From contig CAIXSE010000074.1 in assembly GCA_903921965.1 (NCBI GenBank), positions 1-8,646 on the forward strand: 8,646 nt of DNA, written 5' to 3'. The position numbers were made by a program, and so were the translations under genes. Shown piece by piece: positions 1 to 6,522 of the stretch. The stretch's first letter is position 1. Each line of letters opens with the position of its first letter. The notes below the pieces were generated by a model, which was given only the letters and a program-made list of their open reading frames with translations, was not told where the DNA came from and ran no database searches. The stretch comes from an uncultured Thermoleophilia bacterium. GTDB lineage: Bacteria; Actinomycetota; Thermoleophilia; UBA2241.

Positions 1-1
1 C

Positions 2-208
2 CCGGTGCTCGAGGAGATGTCGGGCGACTACCCCGAGGTGACGTTCCTCAAGCTCAACGTGGACGAGTCACCCGAGGTCGCGCAGCAGTTCAACGTCATG
101 AACATCCCCAGCATCCTCGCCTTCGAGGGCGGGGAGCTCAAACAGCGCATCGTGGGCGCCATGCCCAAGGCGAAACTCGTCGAGGAGCTGGCGCCGTTCC
201 TGGGCTGA
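2..208 (+). CDS. trxA: Thioredoxin, C-terminal part (5' truncated by window edge)
   Basis: Thioredoxins are small cytoplasmic disulfide reductases that are recycled by thioredoxin reductase. The 68 visible residues start right after the place where the WCGPC active site would lie; the first residues, P-V-L-E-E, match the stretch a few residues after the redox cysteines. The core of the fold is visible: a beta strand ending in K-L-N-V-D (window residues 17-21), P24 and A27, then the cis-proline loop N-I-P-S (P36), then F-E-G-G and a closing amphipathic helix that ends A-P-F-L-G. Ser replaces the commoner Thr after the cis-proline, which is a mild change. The active-site cysteines are outside the window, so redox activity cannot be confirmed here. 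The gene ends in TGA at 206-208 and runs convergently toward the deacetylase gene. The trxA symbol is a family-level assignment; another thioredoxin paralogue is possible. Confidence 0.9.
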   Translation, partial: PVLEEMSGDYPEVTFLKLNVDESPEVAQQFNVMNIPSILAFEGGELKQRIVGAMPKAKLVEELAPFLG

Positions 209-234
209 GCCCGGGACGACAGGCGAAGGTGTGA

Positions 235-263
235 CGGCGGGCGGCCCGGAGGGCCGCCCGCCG
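235..263. terminator. Perfect GC hairpin between convergent genes, probable bidirectional terminator
   Basis: Positions 235-247 and 251-263 are perfect reverse complements (13 bp, all G-C pairs) around a 3-base GGA loop. It lies 27 bases after the thioredoxin stop and 75 bases beyond the stop of the opposing deacetylase gene. No U-tract follows on either strand, so it is not a textbook Rho-independent terminator. GC-rich actinobacteria often use such tailless hairpins. The role as a transcript end is inferred from position and strength. Confidence 0.6.
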
Positions 264-338
264 CGCGTACGGAGGATCGCGAAGCCGAGCGAGAGCGGAC
301 GCCTGCGGCCCGCCCGGAGCCACGTCGCCGGGCTCAGC

Positions 339-1751
339 TCACCAGAGCCCGCCGGCGGCCAGGAGCTCGCCGACGGACACGGGCTCGAGCCCCTTGGCGC
401 GCAGGCCCTTCACGATGGCCGGGATGGCCTTCTGCGTGTTCCACTCCGTGTGCATGCAGATGATGCTGCCCGCCTGCGAGCCGTCGACGGCGCGGCGCGC
501 GATCTCCGCCGGCCCCGCGCCGGTCCAGTCGGCGGTGTCCACGTCCCAGTTGACGACGAACGGGTAGCCCGCGCTGCCGGCCGCCTTGAGGGTCGTCGCG
601 TTGTACGACCCGTACGGCGGCCTGAACAGGGGCGCGGGGATCGCGTCGCAGGCCTTCCACCACGTGTCGGCGTTGCGCAGCAGCTGGCTGCGCGCCTCCT
701 CGTAGGAGACCGTCTGGAAGTCGGGGTGGTCGAAGGAGTGGTTGCCCAGCTCCATGCCCAGGTCCACCGCCTCCTGCGCGACCTCCGGGTACTTGCTCAC
801 GCTCTGTCCGGTGCAGAAGAACGTGCCCTTGACGCCGAGCTTGTCCAGCGCCCGCATGATGTGCCGCCAGGCGTAGCCGGAGCCGCCGTCGAAGCTCAGC
901 GCGACCCTCTTGCCGGCCTTGGGCACGTCGAGGATGAGCTTCGCCGGACGCGGGGCCTCACAGGCGATCGGCACGGCGGAGCGGGTCTCGTTGCCGGCTG
1001 CGTCGGTGGCGGTGACGACAAGACGGTAGGTGCCGGGGAACAAGGAGCCGCCGTCCTTGCCCTCCGCCGCCCACGACACGGTCTCAGAGCCGGCCGCCTG
1101 GTGCGGCGAGCCCTGCTCGCCGGTCTCGCGGCCGAGCGAATCGACGACGGCCCAGGTGACGGTGACGTCCTCCTGGGCCGGTACGTCGTACGTGAGCTCG
1201 AGCTGCGCCGGGCCGTCGATGCGGTCGGGCGACGCCGCGACCGCGCCCACCTCGGGCGCGGTCGTGTCGACGACGACGGTGTACTTCACCGTGTCGCCAC
1301 CGCCGACCGCCTTGACCTCCATCACGTGCGCGCCGTCGCGGCCGTGGTCCTTCGGCGCCACCACGTAGGCGATCCTGCCGGTGTGCCAGTCGCCGCCGTC
1401 CACGCGCCACTTCGCGGTCACCGCGGCGCCGTCCTGCCCGGTGAAGCGCACGAGCACCTTGCCGTCGTGCCGCTCCTTGTCGGTGGCGATGGTGACGCCC
1501 GCGACGGTGGTCGTCGGCGTGGCGCCCGGCGCGCCGCCGCCGCCCCGCGCCGCGGAGCCGCCCGGCCAGGGGAGCCCGAGGTGGCCGAACCAGGGGCCGG
1601 CGACCAGGACGCCCGCGACGACCACTACGGCGATCGCGGCCGTCAGTACCCAGGGCCACACGCTGCGGCGCCTGCGGCGCCTCCGCGGCGGACGTGCCGC
1701 CGGAGCCGGCCCGCCGGCGCGGTAGTAGTTGATGCCGCCGGGCTGCGTCAC
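339..1751 (-). CDS. Membrane-anchored polysaccharide deacetylase with two Ig-like domains (NodB family, variant motif 1)
   Basis: This 470-residue protein likely removes N- or O-acetyl groups from an extracellular glycan such as peptidoglycan or a capsular polymer; the substrate is not shown by sequence. Residues 1-30 are a Pro/Arg-rich cytoplasmic tail with a run of seven arginines. Residues 31-52 form one membrane helix, and 53-80 a Gly/Ala/Pro/Thr linker. Residues ~85-163 and ~165-262 look like two Ig/FN3-type beta domains: the first has W-R-V-D-G-G-x-W and ends D-T-T-A-P; the second ends in the FlgD-like P-G-T-Y-R and T-D-A-A-G-N. The NodB domain spans ~278-470, with motif 1 as S-F-D-G-G (286-290), motif 2 H-S-F-D-H (338-342), motif 3 R-P-P-Y-G (377-381), motif 4 D-T-A-D-W (405-409) and motif 5 His434. 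Motif 1 is normally T-F-D-D-G; here the second Asp, a metal ligand, is Gly (289). The other motifs are intact, so it may still be active. The GTG start has GAGG seven bases upstream. It is the last gene of the ileS operon, 38 bp after the methyltransferase. Confidence 0.9.
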   Translation of the reverse strand: MTQPGGINYYRAGGPAPAARPPRRRRRRRSVWPWVLTAAIAVVVVAGVLVAGPWFGHLGLPWPGGSAARGGGGAPGATPTTTVAGVTIATDKERHDGKVLVRFTGQDGAAVTAKWRVDGGDWHTGRIAYVVAPKDHGRDGAHVMEVKAVGGGDTVKYTVVVDTTAPEVGAVAASPDRIDGPAQLELTYDVPAQEDVTVTWAVVDSLGRETGEQGSPHQAAGSETVSWAAEGKDGGSLFPGTYRLVVTATDAAGNETRSAVPIACEAPRPAKLILDVPKAGKRVALSFDGGSGYAWRHIMRALDKLGVKGTFFCTGQSVSKYPEVAQEAVDLGMELGNHSFDHPDFQTVSYEEARSQLLRNADTWWKACDAIPAPLFRPPYGSYNATTLKAAGSAGYPFVVNWDVDTADWTGAGPAEIARRAVDGSQAGSIICMHTEWNTQKAIPAIVKGLRAKGLEPVSVGELLAAGGLW

Positions 1752-1758
1752 TCAGGCG

Positions 1759-1762
1759 CCTC
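1759..1762 (-). promoter_or_regulatory. Ribosome binding site of the deacetylase gene
   Basis: On the minus strand GAGG lies seven bases before the GTG at 1751-1749. This supports GTG as the start. No ATG or well-placed alternative occurs before the membrane helix. Confidence 0.6.
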
Positions 1763-1789
1763 GCCCGGCGAACGGGCCGGAGCCGCCGT

Positions 1790-2488
1790 TCAAGCAGGCT
1801 CCAGGCGCACGCCGGCGACGTCGTAGCTGAACGAGACCATCCTGTCGGAGAACGCCACGTCCATGCGCGCCTGGACGTCGACCGGCAGCTTCCGGAAGCG
1901 GTCGCGGATGAGCGCCGTCTTCGCCGCCGGCACCGCCGCGGCCTGGAGCCAGTACGCGAGGTCGGTGGTGCGGCGGGCGGCGCCGCGGCGCGTCACGCGC
2001 AGCCCGGCACCCCTGGCCAGCTCGTCGATCTCGTCCTCGCGGTAGTGCCGCCGGTGGGCGGGCTCGCGCAGGCGCGCCAGGTCGTTGAAGTCCTTGTCGG
2101 TGACCTCGTCGACCACCGGGTCGACGATGACGATGCGCCCCCCGGTGCTCACCAGGCGGAGGAGCTCGGCGAGCGCCGCGCCCGGCTCGGGCAGGCGGTG
2201 GAAGGCGTTGCGGCACACAACGAGGCTGAACGACCCCGCCTCGTACGGCAGGGCGTAGAGGTCGACCAGCGAGAACGAGACGTTGTCCAGGCCGAGCTCG
2301 ACGGCGAGGCGCCCGCCTTCGTCGAGCATGTCGGGCAGCTCGTCGGCGGCCTCGACGCTGCGCACGTCGGAGGCGATGGCGAAGCCGGCGAGGCCGGCAC
2401 CGCAGGCGAAGTCGAGCACGGTGTCGTGCGATGTGGGTCGCGCGAGGTCCACCAGCAGTTCGAGCGTCGCGTCGCGCATCTCTTCCAC
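1790..2488 (-). CDS. Class I SAM-dependent methyltransferase (UbiE/Methyltransf_11-like)
   Basis: A 232-residue cytoplasmic protein with the Rossmann-like SAM fold; the methyl acceptor cannot be told from sequence. Motif I is V-L-D-F-A-C-G-A-G (24-32), which binds the SAM amino-acid part. The acidic residue for the ribose lies around E46-D49 (E-A-A-D). The next strand is L-V-D-L with A-L-P-Y (75-82), followed by S-F-S-L-V-V-C-R-N-A-F-H-R-L (86-99), where UbiE-like enzymes usually have D-x-V-x-x-x-x-x-x-H-H. G-G-R-I-V-I-V-D (116-123) is the post-motif strand. The C-terminal third (about 130-232) is less familiar, is rich in Arg and carries no recognised substrate motif. The chosen GTG start at 2488 has AAGGGAG five bases upstream; an in-frame ATG at 2479 is less well placed, 14 bases from it. 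The gene is 42 bp downstream of ileS and 38 bp upstream of the deacetylase gene, so it is very probably co-transcribed with both. Confidence 0.85.
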   Translation of the reverse strand: MEEMRDATLELLVDLARPTSHDTVLDFACGAGLAGFAIASDVRSVEAADELPDMLDEGGRLAVELGLDNVSFSLVDLYALPYEAGSFSLVVCRNAFHRLPEPGAALAELLRLVSTGGRIVIVDPVVDEVTDKDFNDLARLREPAHRRHYREDEIDELARGAGLRVTRRGAARRTTDLAYWLQAAAVPAAKTALIRDRFRKLPVDVQARMDVAFSDRMVSFSYDVAGVRLEPA

Positions 2489-2493
2489 GTCGT

Positions 2494-2500
2494 CTCCCTT
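2494..2500 (-). promoter_or_regulatory. Ribosome binding site of the methyltransferase gene
   Basis: The minus strand reads AAGGGAG five bases before the GTG at 2488-2486. It is the strongest Shine-Dalgarno match in the left operon and favours GTG over the in-frame ATG at 2479. Confidence 0.65.
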
Positions 2501-2530
2501 CGTCGCCGGCCGCCCCGGCCCGGTGCTACC

Positions 2531-5500
2531 TCAGCCCTTGTTCCCCGAGAAGATGGTGCCCGTCGCGCTCAGACCGATGAGCACCTCGTGGCCCTCCACC
2601 CTCGCCGACTCGGAGTGCGCGCCGCCGGACTCGCCCACGCACAGCTCGGTGGCGAGCGTCTCGGCGCGCAGCGTCTCGGCGTGCCGCTCCACGACGGCGG
2701 CCAGCTCGTCCGGGACCGACAACGCCAGCCTGATCGTATCTTCGATGCGCAGGCCGGCGTTCTTGCGCGCGTTCTGCACGGCGTGCACGAGCTCGCGCGC
2801 CACGCCCTCCTCGCGCAGGACTTCGTCCACCGCCGTCGCCAGGGCGACCGTGCGGCCGCCCTCGGACTCGACCTGGTAGCCCTCCGGCGAGCCGGTCTCG
2901 ACGAGCAGGTCCTCCTCGGCGAGACGGACCTCGCCGTCGCCGGCCGTCAGCGTGACGGAGCCGGCGCCGCGCAGCTCGGCGACCAGCGCGGCGGTGTCGG
3001 CCTCACGCAGCACCGCCTGCAGCGCGCCGAGCTGCTTGCCCAGCCGGGGGCCGAGCACCTTGAGGTTCGGCTTCACCGTGTAGGCGACGAGCTCGCTCTC
3101 GTCGCCGGCCAGGCGGAGCTCCTTGACGTTCAGCTCGTCGGTGACGACGTCGCGGAGCCGCTCGACGGCATCGCGCTCCGCCCGCGGCAGCGCGACGACC
3201 ACCTCGGCCAGCGGCTGGCGCGTCTTGACGGCCGCGGCGTTGCGCGCGGCGCGGCCCATCTCGACGACCCGCCGCGCGGCCTGCATGTCGAACGAGACGC
3301 CGGCGTCGATGGCCTGCTCGTCCACGACCGGCCAGGCGCAGAGGTGCACGCTCTCGGGCGCCGACGCGTCGGCGCCGCGCACGAGGTTCTGGTACAGCTC
3401 CTCGGCGACGAACGGCGTGAACGGCGCCAGCAGCTTGGTGACCGTGACGAGCGCCTCGTGCAGGGTCTGGTAGGCGGCCAGCTTGTCGGCGTCGCTCTCC
3501 GACTTCCAGAAGCGGCGCCGGCCGCGGCGCACGTACCAGTTGCTGAGGTCGTCGACGAAGTCCTGGATGCGCCGGCAGGTGCCGGTGGCGTCGTAGGCCT
3601 CGAGGCCGTCGGTCACGTCGAGCACCAGCGAGTTGAGCTCACCGAGCAGCCAGCGGTCCATGAGCGGCCGCTCCTCGAACGGGACCGCCTCCGTCGCCGG
3701 GTCGAACCCGTCGATGTTGGCGTACACCGTGAAGAAGCTGTACGTGTTCCACAGCGTGAGCAGGAACTTGCGCACCACCTCGTCGACCATCTCGGCGCTG
3801 AAGCGGCGAGGGCTCCACGGCTGCTGGCTGCCGAACATGAACCAGCGGAAGGCGTCGGCGCCCTGGTGGTCGAGGATGTCGTCGGGCTGCACCACGTTGC
3901 CCCTGCTCTTGCTCATCTTCTGGCCCTCGGCGTCGAGGATGTGCCCCAGGCACAGCACGCGCTTGTAGGAACTGCGGCCCTCGACGAGCGTGGCGATGGC
4001 GAGCAGGCTGTAGAACCAGCCGCGGGTCTGGTCGATGGCCTCGGCGATGAAGTCGGCGGGGAAACGCTCGCGGAAGAGCTCCTCGTTCTCGAACGGGTAG
4101 TGCCACTGCGCGAACGGCATGGAGCCCGAGTCGAACCAGGCGTCGATGACCTCGTTCACGCGGTGCATGTGCGCGCCGCACTCCGGGCACGTGAGGATGA
4201 CGTCGTCGACGTAGGGCCGGTGGAGCTCCAGATCCTCCGGGACGGGACCGGCCGCCAGCTCGCGCAGCTCGGCGACCGAGCCGACGCAGTGCAGGTGCCC
4301 GTGCTCGCAGCGCCACACGGGCAGCGGCGTGCCCCAGTAGCGGTCGCGGCTGAGCGCCCAGTCGACGTTGCCCTCGAGCCAGGCCCCGAAGCGCCCGCTC
4401 TTGATGTGCTCCGGGTGCCAGACGACGGCGTCGTTGGCCTTGAGCAGCTGCTCCTTCATCGCCGTGGTGCGGACGTACCAGGTCTCCTTGGCGTAGTAGA
4501 GCAGGGCCGTGTCGCAGCGCCAGCAGAACGGATACGAGTGCGCGTACGGCTCGACGCCGAGCAGCAGGCCGCGCTCCTTGAGGTCCTCGGTGATGGCCGG
4601 GTCGGCGTCCTTGACCCACACCCCGGCCCACGGCGTGACCTCGTCGATGAAGCGGCCGTCGAGGCCGACTGCGTTGACGATCGGCAGGTCGTTCTCGAGG
4701 CCGACGCGCATGTCGTCCTCGCCGAAGGCGGGGGCGATGTGGACGATGCCGGTGCCGTCGCCGGTGGTGACGTAGTCGCCGGCGATCACGAAGTGGGCGC
4801 GCCGGTCCGGCGTCATGTAGGCGAAGGGCGCCTCGTAGTCGAGCCCGAGCAGCTCGGCGCCCTTGAGCTCCTTCTCGACGACGGCCTTCTTTCCGAGCAC
4901 CTTCTCGACCAAGCCGCGGGCCAGGATGAAGCGCTCGCCGCGGCTCTCCACGACGGCGTAGTCCACGTCCGGGTGCACCGCGGCCGCGACGTTGCTGATC
5001 AGCGTCCACGGCGTGGTGGTCCAAACGGCGAGCGAGACGCTCGTACCGGCCTCGCCGGTGACCTGCTGAGCCGCCTCCGGCGTCAGCGGGAAGCGCACGT
5101 AGATGGAGTCCTCGGTGACGTCCTTGTACCCCTGCGCCACCTCGTGGCTGCTGATCGCCGTGCCGCAGCGCGGGCAGTACGGGACGACCTTGTGGCCCTC
5201 GTACAGCAGCCCCTTGTCCCAGATCCGGCGCAGCAGCCACCACACCGTCTCGATGTAGCCGTTGGTGTAGGTGTGGTAGGCGTCTTCGAGGTCGACCCAG
5301 AAGCCGATGCGCTCGGTGAAGCGCTCCCACTCCTCGAGGTACGTGGACACGCTCTCCTTGCAGAGGCGGTTGAACTCGGCGACCCCGTACTCCTCGATCT
5401 GCTGCTTGCCGTCGATGCCCAGGCGGCGCTCCACCTCGAGCTCGACGGGGAGGCCGTGCGTGTCCCAGCCCGCCTTGCGCGGCACGCGGTACCCCCGCAT

Positions 5501-5737
5501 GGTCTTGTAGCGCGGGAAGAGGTCCTTGAAGATGCGCGACACCACGTGATGCGAGCCCGGCCTGCCGTTGGCGGTCGGCGGCCCCTCGTAGAACACGAAC
5601 ACCGGCGCGTCGGCGCGCCCCTCGAGGCTCTTCTCGAAGATCTGGTGTTCCTTCCAGAACGCCAGCACGCGGGCGTCGAGCGCGGGGAAGTCGACGCGCG
5701 GGGAGACGTCCTGGAACCGGGGCTTTCTGTCGCTCAT
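2531..5737 (-). CDS. ileS: Isoleucyl-tRNA synthetase, type 2 (IleRS2) with GXHH signature
   Basis: This 1068-residue class I aminoacyl-tRNA synthetase charges tRNA-Ile with isoleucine in the cytoplasm; the length fits the long type 2 form. The N-terminal Rossmann domain has E-G-P-P-T-A-N-G (51-58), then G-S-H-H (61-64) where most class I enzymes have HIGH, then A-G-W-D-T-H-G-L-P-V-E (89-99). Cys pairs C188/C191, C405/C408 and C517/C520 look like zinc knuckles. The CP1 editing domain is marked by W-T-T-T-P-W-T-L (239-246) and G-I-V-H-I-A-P-A-F-G-E-D-D (330-342), so proofreading of Val-tRNA-Ile is expected. D-W-A-L-S-R-D-R-Y-W-G-T-P-L-P (459-473), D-A-W-F-D-S-G (532-538) and K-M-S-K-S (607-611) complete the catalytic core. 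W-N-T-Y-S-F-F (663-669) opens the anticodon-binding helical domain; about 850-1068 is the type 2 C-terminal extension. It is the first gene of a minus-strand operon, with an ATG start at 5737 and only a weak GAGAGCGAG-type ribosome site. The GXHH swap is known in a subset of IleRS2 enzymes reported as highly mupirocin-resistant. Confidence 0.97.
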   Translation of the reverse strand: MSDRKPRFQDVSPRVDFPALDARVLAFWKEHQIFEKSLEGRADAPVFVFYEGPPTANGRPGSHHVVSRIFKDLFPRYKTMRGYRVPRKAGWDTHGLPVELEVERRLGIDGKQQIEEYGVAEFNRLCKESVSTYLEEWERFTERIGFWVDLEDAYHTYTNGYIETVWWLLRRIWDKGLLYEGHKVVPYCPRCGTAISSHEVAQGYKDVTEDSIYVRFPLTPEAAQQVTGEAGTSVSLAVWTTTPWTLISNVAAAVHPDVDYAVVESRGERFILARGLVEKVLGKKAVVEKELKGAELLGLDYEAPFAYMTPDRRAHFVIAGDYVTTGDGTGIVHIAPAFGEDDMRVGLENDLPIVNAVGLDGRFIDEVTPWAGVWVKDADPAITEDLKERGLLLGVEPYAHSYPFCWRCDTALLYYAKETWYVRTTAMKEQLLKANDAVVWHPEHIKSGRFGAWLEGNVDWALSRDRYWGTPLPVWRCEHGHLHCVGSVAELRELAAGPVPEDLELHRPYVDDVILTCPECGAHMHRVNEVIDAWFDSGSMPFAQWHYPFENEELFRERFPADFIAEAIDQTRGWFYSLLAIATLVEGRSSYKRVLCLGHILDAEGQKMSKSRGNVVQPDDILDHQGADAFRWFMFGSQQPWSPRRFSAEMVDEVVRKFLLTLWNTYSFFTVYANIDGFDPATEAVPFEERPLMDRWLLGELNSLVLDVTDGLEAYDATGTCRRIQDFVDDLSNWYVRRGRRRFWKSESDADKLAAYQTLHEALVTVTKLLAPFTPFVAEELYQNLVRGADASAPESVHLCAWPVVDEQAIDAGVSFDMQAARRVVEMGRAARNAAAVKTRQPLAEVVVALPRAERDAVERLRDVVTDELNVKELRLAGDESELVAYTVKPNLKVLGPRLGKQLGALQAVLREADTAALVAELRGAGSVTLTAGDGEVRLAEEDLLVETGSPEGYQVESEGGRTVALATAVDEVLREEGVARELVHAVQNARKNAGLRIEDTIRLALSVPDELAAVVERHAETLRAETLATELCVGESGGAHSESARVEGHEVLIGLSATGTIFSGNKG

Positions 5738-5773
5738 GGGCTCGCTCTCTGCTGGTCTCGGGCCGGAACGTCG

Positions 5774-5802
5774 AGTGTACCAGACGGCACCGGCGCGCCT
5801 GC
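5774..5802 (-). promoter_or_regulatory. Probable promoter of the ileS operon (extended -10)
   Basis: The minus strand reads TGG-TACACT over 5782-5774. This is a TAnnnT -10 box preceded by the TGn of an extended -10 element. The hexamer at the 17-base spacing (5802-5797) reads GCAGGC and is a poor -35, which fits an extended -10 promoter. The start of transcription would fall near 5767, giving a leader of about 30 bases, too short for a T-box riboswitch. Confidence 0.5.
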
Positions 5803-5824
5803 GGCACCCGGCGCCCGCCCGGGG

Positions 5825-5853
5825 TCGGACCCGCGCCGCGCCCCGTGTACACT
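5825..5853 (+). promoter_or_regulatory. Probable promoter of the HAD phosphatase-GT87 unit, leaderless
   Basis: TACACT at 5848-5853 fits the TAnnnT -10 box. TCGGAC lies 17 bases upstream (5825-5830) as a weak -35. The hexamer ends six bases before the ATG at 5860, so transcription would start at or next to the start codon. The lack of any Shine-Dalgarno sequence before the ATG agrees with a leaderless mRNA. Inferred from sequence only. Confidence 0.5.
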
Positions 5854-5859
5854 CCGGGC

Positions 5860-6522
5860 ATGCTCGCCTTCCTCGACTACGACGGCACGCTCACCACGCA
5901 CGAGTGCAACGAGATCGCCCTGCAGAGGTTCGTGGGCGACGCGTGGCGGCCCATCGAAGCGGAGCTGAAGGCCGACAGGCTCAGCCACGCCGACGGCTTC
6001 GACCGGCAGGTCGGCCTGGTGCAGGCGCCGCGGGCGGAGTTCCTCGGCACGCTGGTCGAGGTGGCCGAGCTCTCCCCGGGCCTGCGCGGCTTCCTCGAGG
6101 AGCTCGAGCGGCGCGGCGGGCGAGCCGTCCTCGTGAGCGCCGGCCTGCGCGAGGCCATCGAGGCGGTGTGGCGGCGCGACGGTATGCCGCCGGTCGAGCT
6201 GTACGCCAGCGAACTCGTCGGCGAGGGGCCCGGCGGCGGGCCGCCGTACCACCTCGCCTTCAACCCGGCGCTCGGCGACTGCCCGCGCTGCGGGCCGCGC
6301 CTGTGCAAGGGCGCGCTCCTGCGCGAGCTGCGCCGACCCGGCGAGACGGTGCTCGTGTTCGGCGACGGGGCCAGCGACGTGTGCCCGGCGCGCGAGGCAG
6401 GCCTCGTGTTCGCGCGCGACCACCTGGCGGAGCGCTGCGCGGCCGAAGGCCTCGAGTGGCGCCCGCTGCCCGACTTCACGCGCGTGTGGGACGACGTGGG
6501 CGCGTGGCTCGCGCGCACGTGA
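5860..6522 (+). CDS. HAD-superfamily phosphatase, MtnX-like / phosphoserine phosphatase-like (subfamily IB)
   Basis: A 220-residue cytoplasmic phosphatase that hydrolyses a small phosphomonoester via an aspartyl-phosphate intermediate; the substrate is unknown. Motif 1 is D-Y-D-G-T-L-T (6-12): D6 is the nucleophile and D8 the general acid/base. Motif 2 is the serine in V-L-V-S-A-G-L (S93). Motif 3 is K150 in L-C-K-G. Motif 4 is G-D-G-A-S-D (168-173), which binds magnesium. C141, C144 and C149 (D-C-P-R-C-G-P-R-L-C-K) recall the C-x2-C-K segment of MtnX, the methionine-salvage phosphatase, and the late F-A-R-D also fits that family. The cap is the helical C1 type (about 13-85). The ATG at 5860 is preferred because it puts the DxD close to the N-terminus as usual and sits just after a -10 box; an in-frame GTG at 5845 would add five residues. 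Its TGA overlaps the start of the GT87 gene. With no other salvage genes nearby, a role in methionine salvage is not supported by context. Confidence 0.85.
   Translation: MLAFLDYDGTLTTHECNEIALQRFVGDAWRPIEAELKADRLSHADGFDRQVGLVQAPRAEFLGTLVEVAELSPGLRGFLEELERRGGRAVLVSAGLREAIEAVWRRDGMPPVELYASELVGEGPGGGPPYHLAFNPALGDCPRCGPRLCKGALLRELRRPGETVLVFGDGASDVCPAREAGLVFARDHLAERCAAEGLEWRPLPDFTRVWDDVGAWLART

Noticed and set aside
312..335. Small inverted repeats downstream of the deacetylase stop
   Set aside because: Only 5-6 bp stems with loops of 9-10 bases, expected by chance in GC-rich DNA; the hairpin at 235-263 is far stronger.
231..1826. 531-codon open frame on the + strand opposite the deacetylase
   Set aside because: Antisense shadow of a gene with intact NodB motifs; Arg/Ala/Gly-rich with no recognisable domain.
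5780..5815. GC-rich stretch on the - strand resembling GGTGCCGC, considered as a T-box core
   Set aside because: It lies upstream of the probable -10 box, lacks the conserved T-box sequence and has no space for the specifier stem.
5845..5859. GTG start for the phosphatase giving five extra residues
   Set aside because: It lies inside the likely -10 region, has no ribosome site, and HAD enzymes of this type usually begin a few residues before the DxD, as the ATG at 5860 does.
2045..5968. 1307-codon open frame on the + strand opposite ileS
   Set aside because: It is exactly antisense to a clear IleRS. Its product is low-complexity, rich in Arg, Ala, Val, Asp and His and has no family motifs. 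Such frames arise when GC-rich third positions remove stops from the complementary strand.
5736..6518. Upstream extension of the GT87 frame through the whole phosphatase gene
   Set aside because: The translated extension is Arg/Ala/Pro-rich nonsense in the +1-shifted frame of the phosphatase. The real start is the GTG at 6519 overlapping the phosphatase stop.
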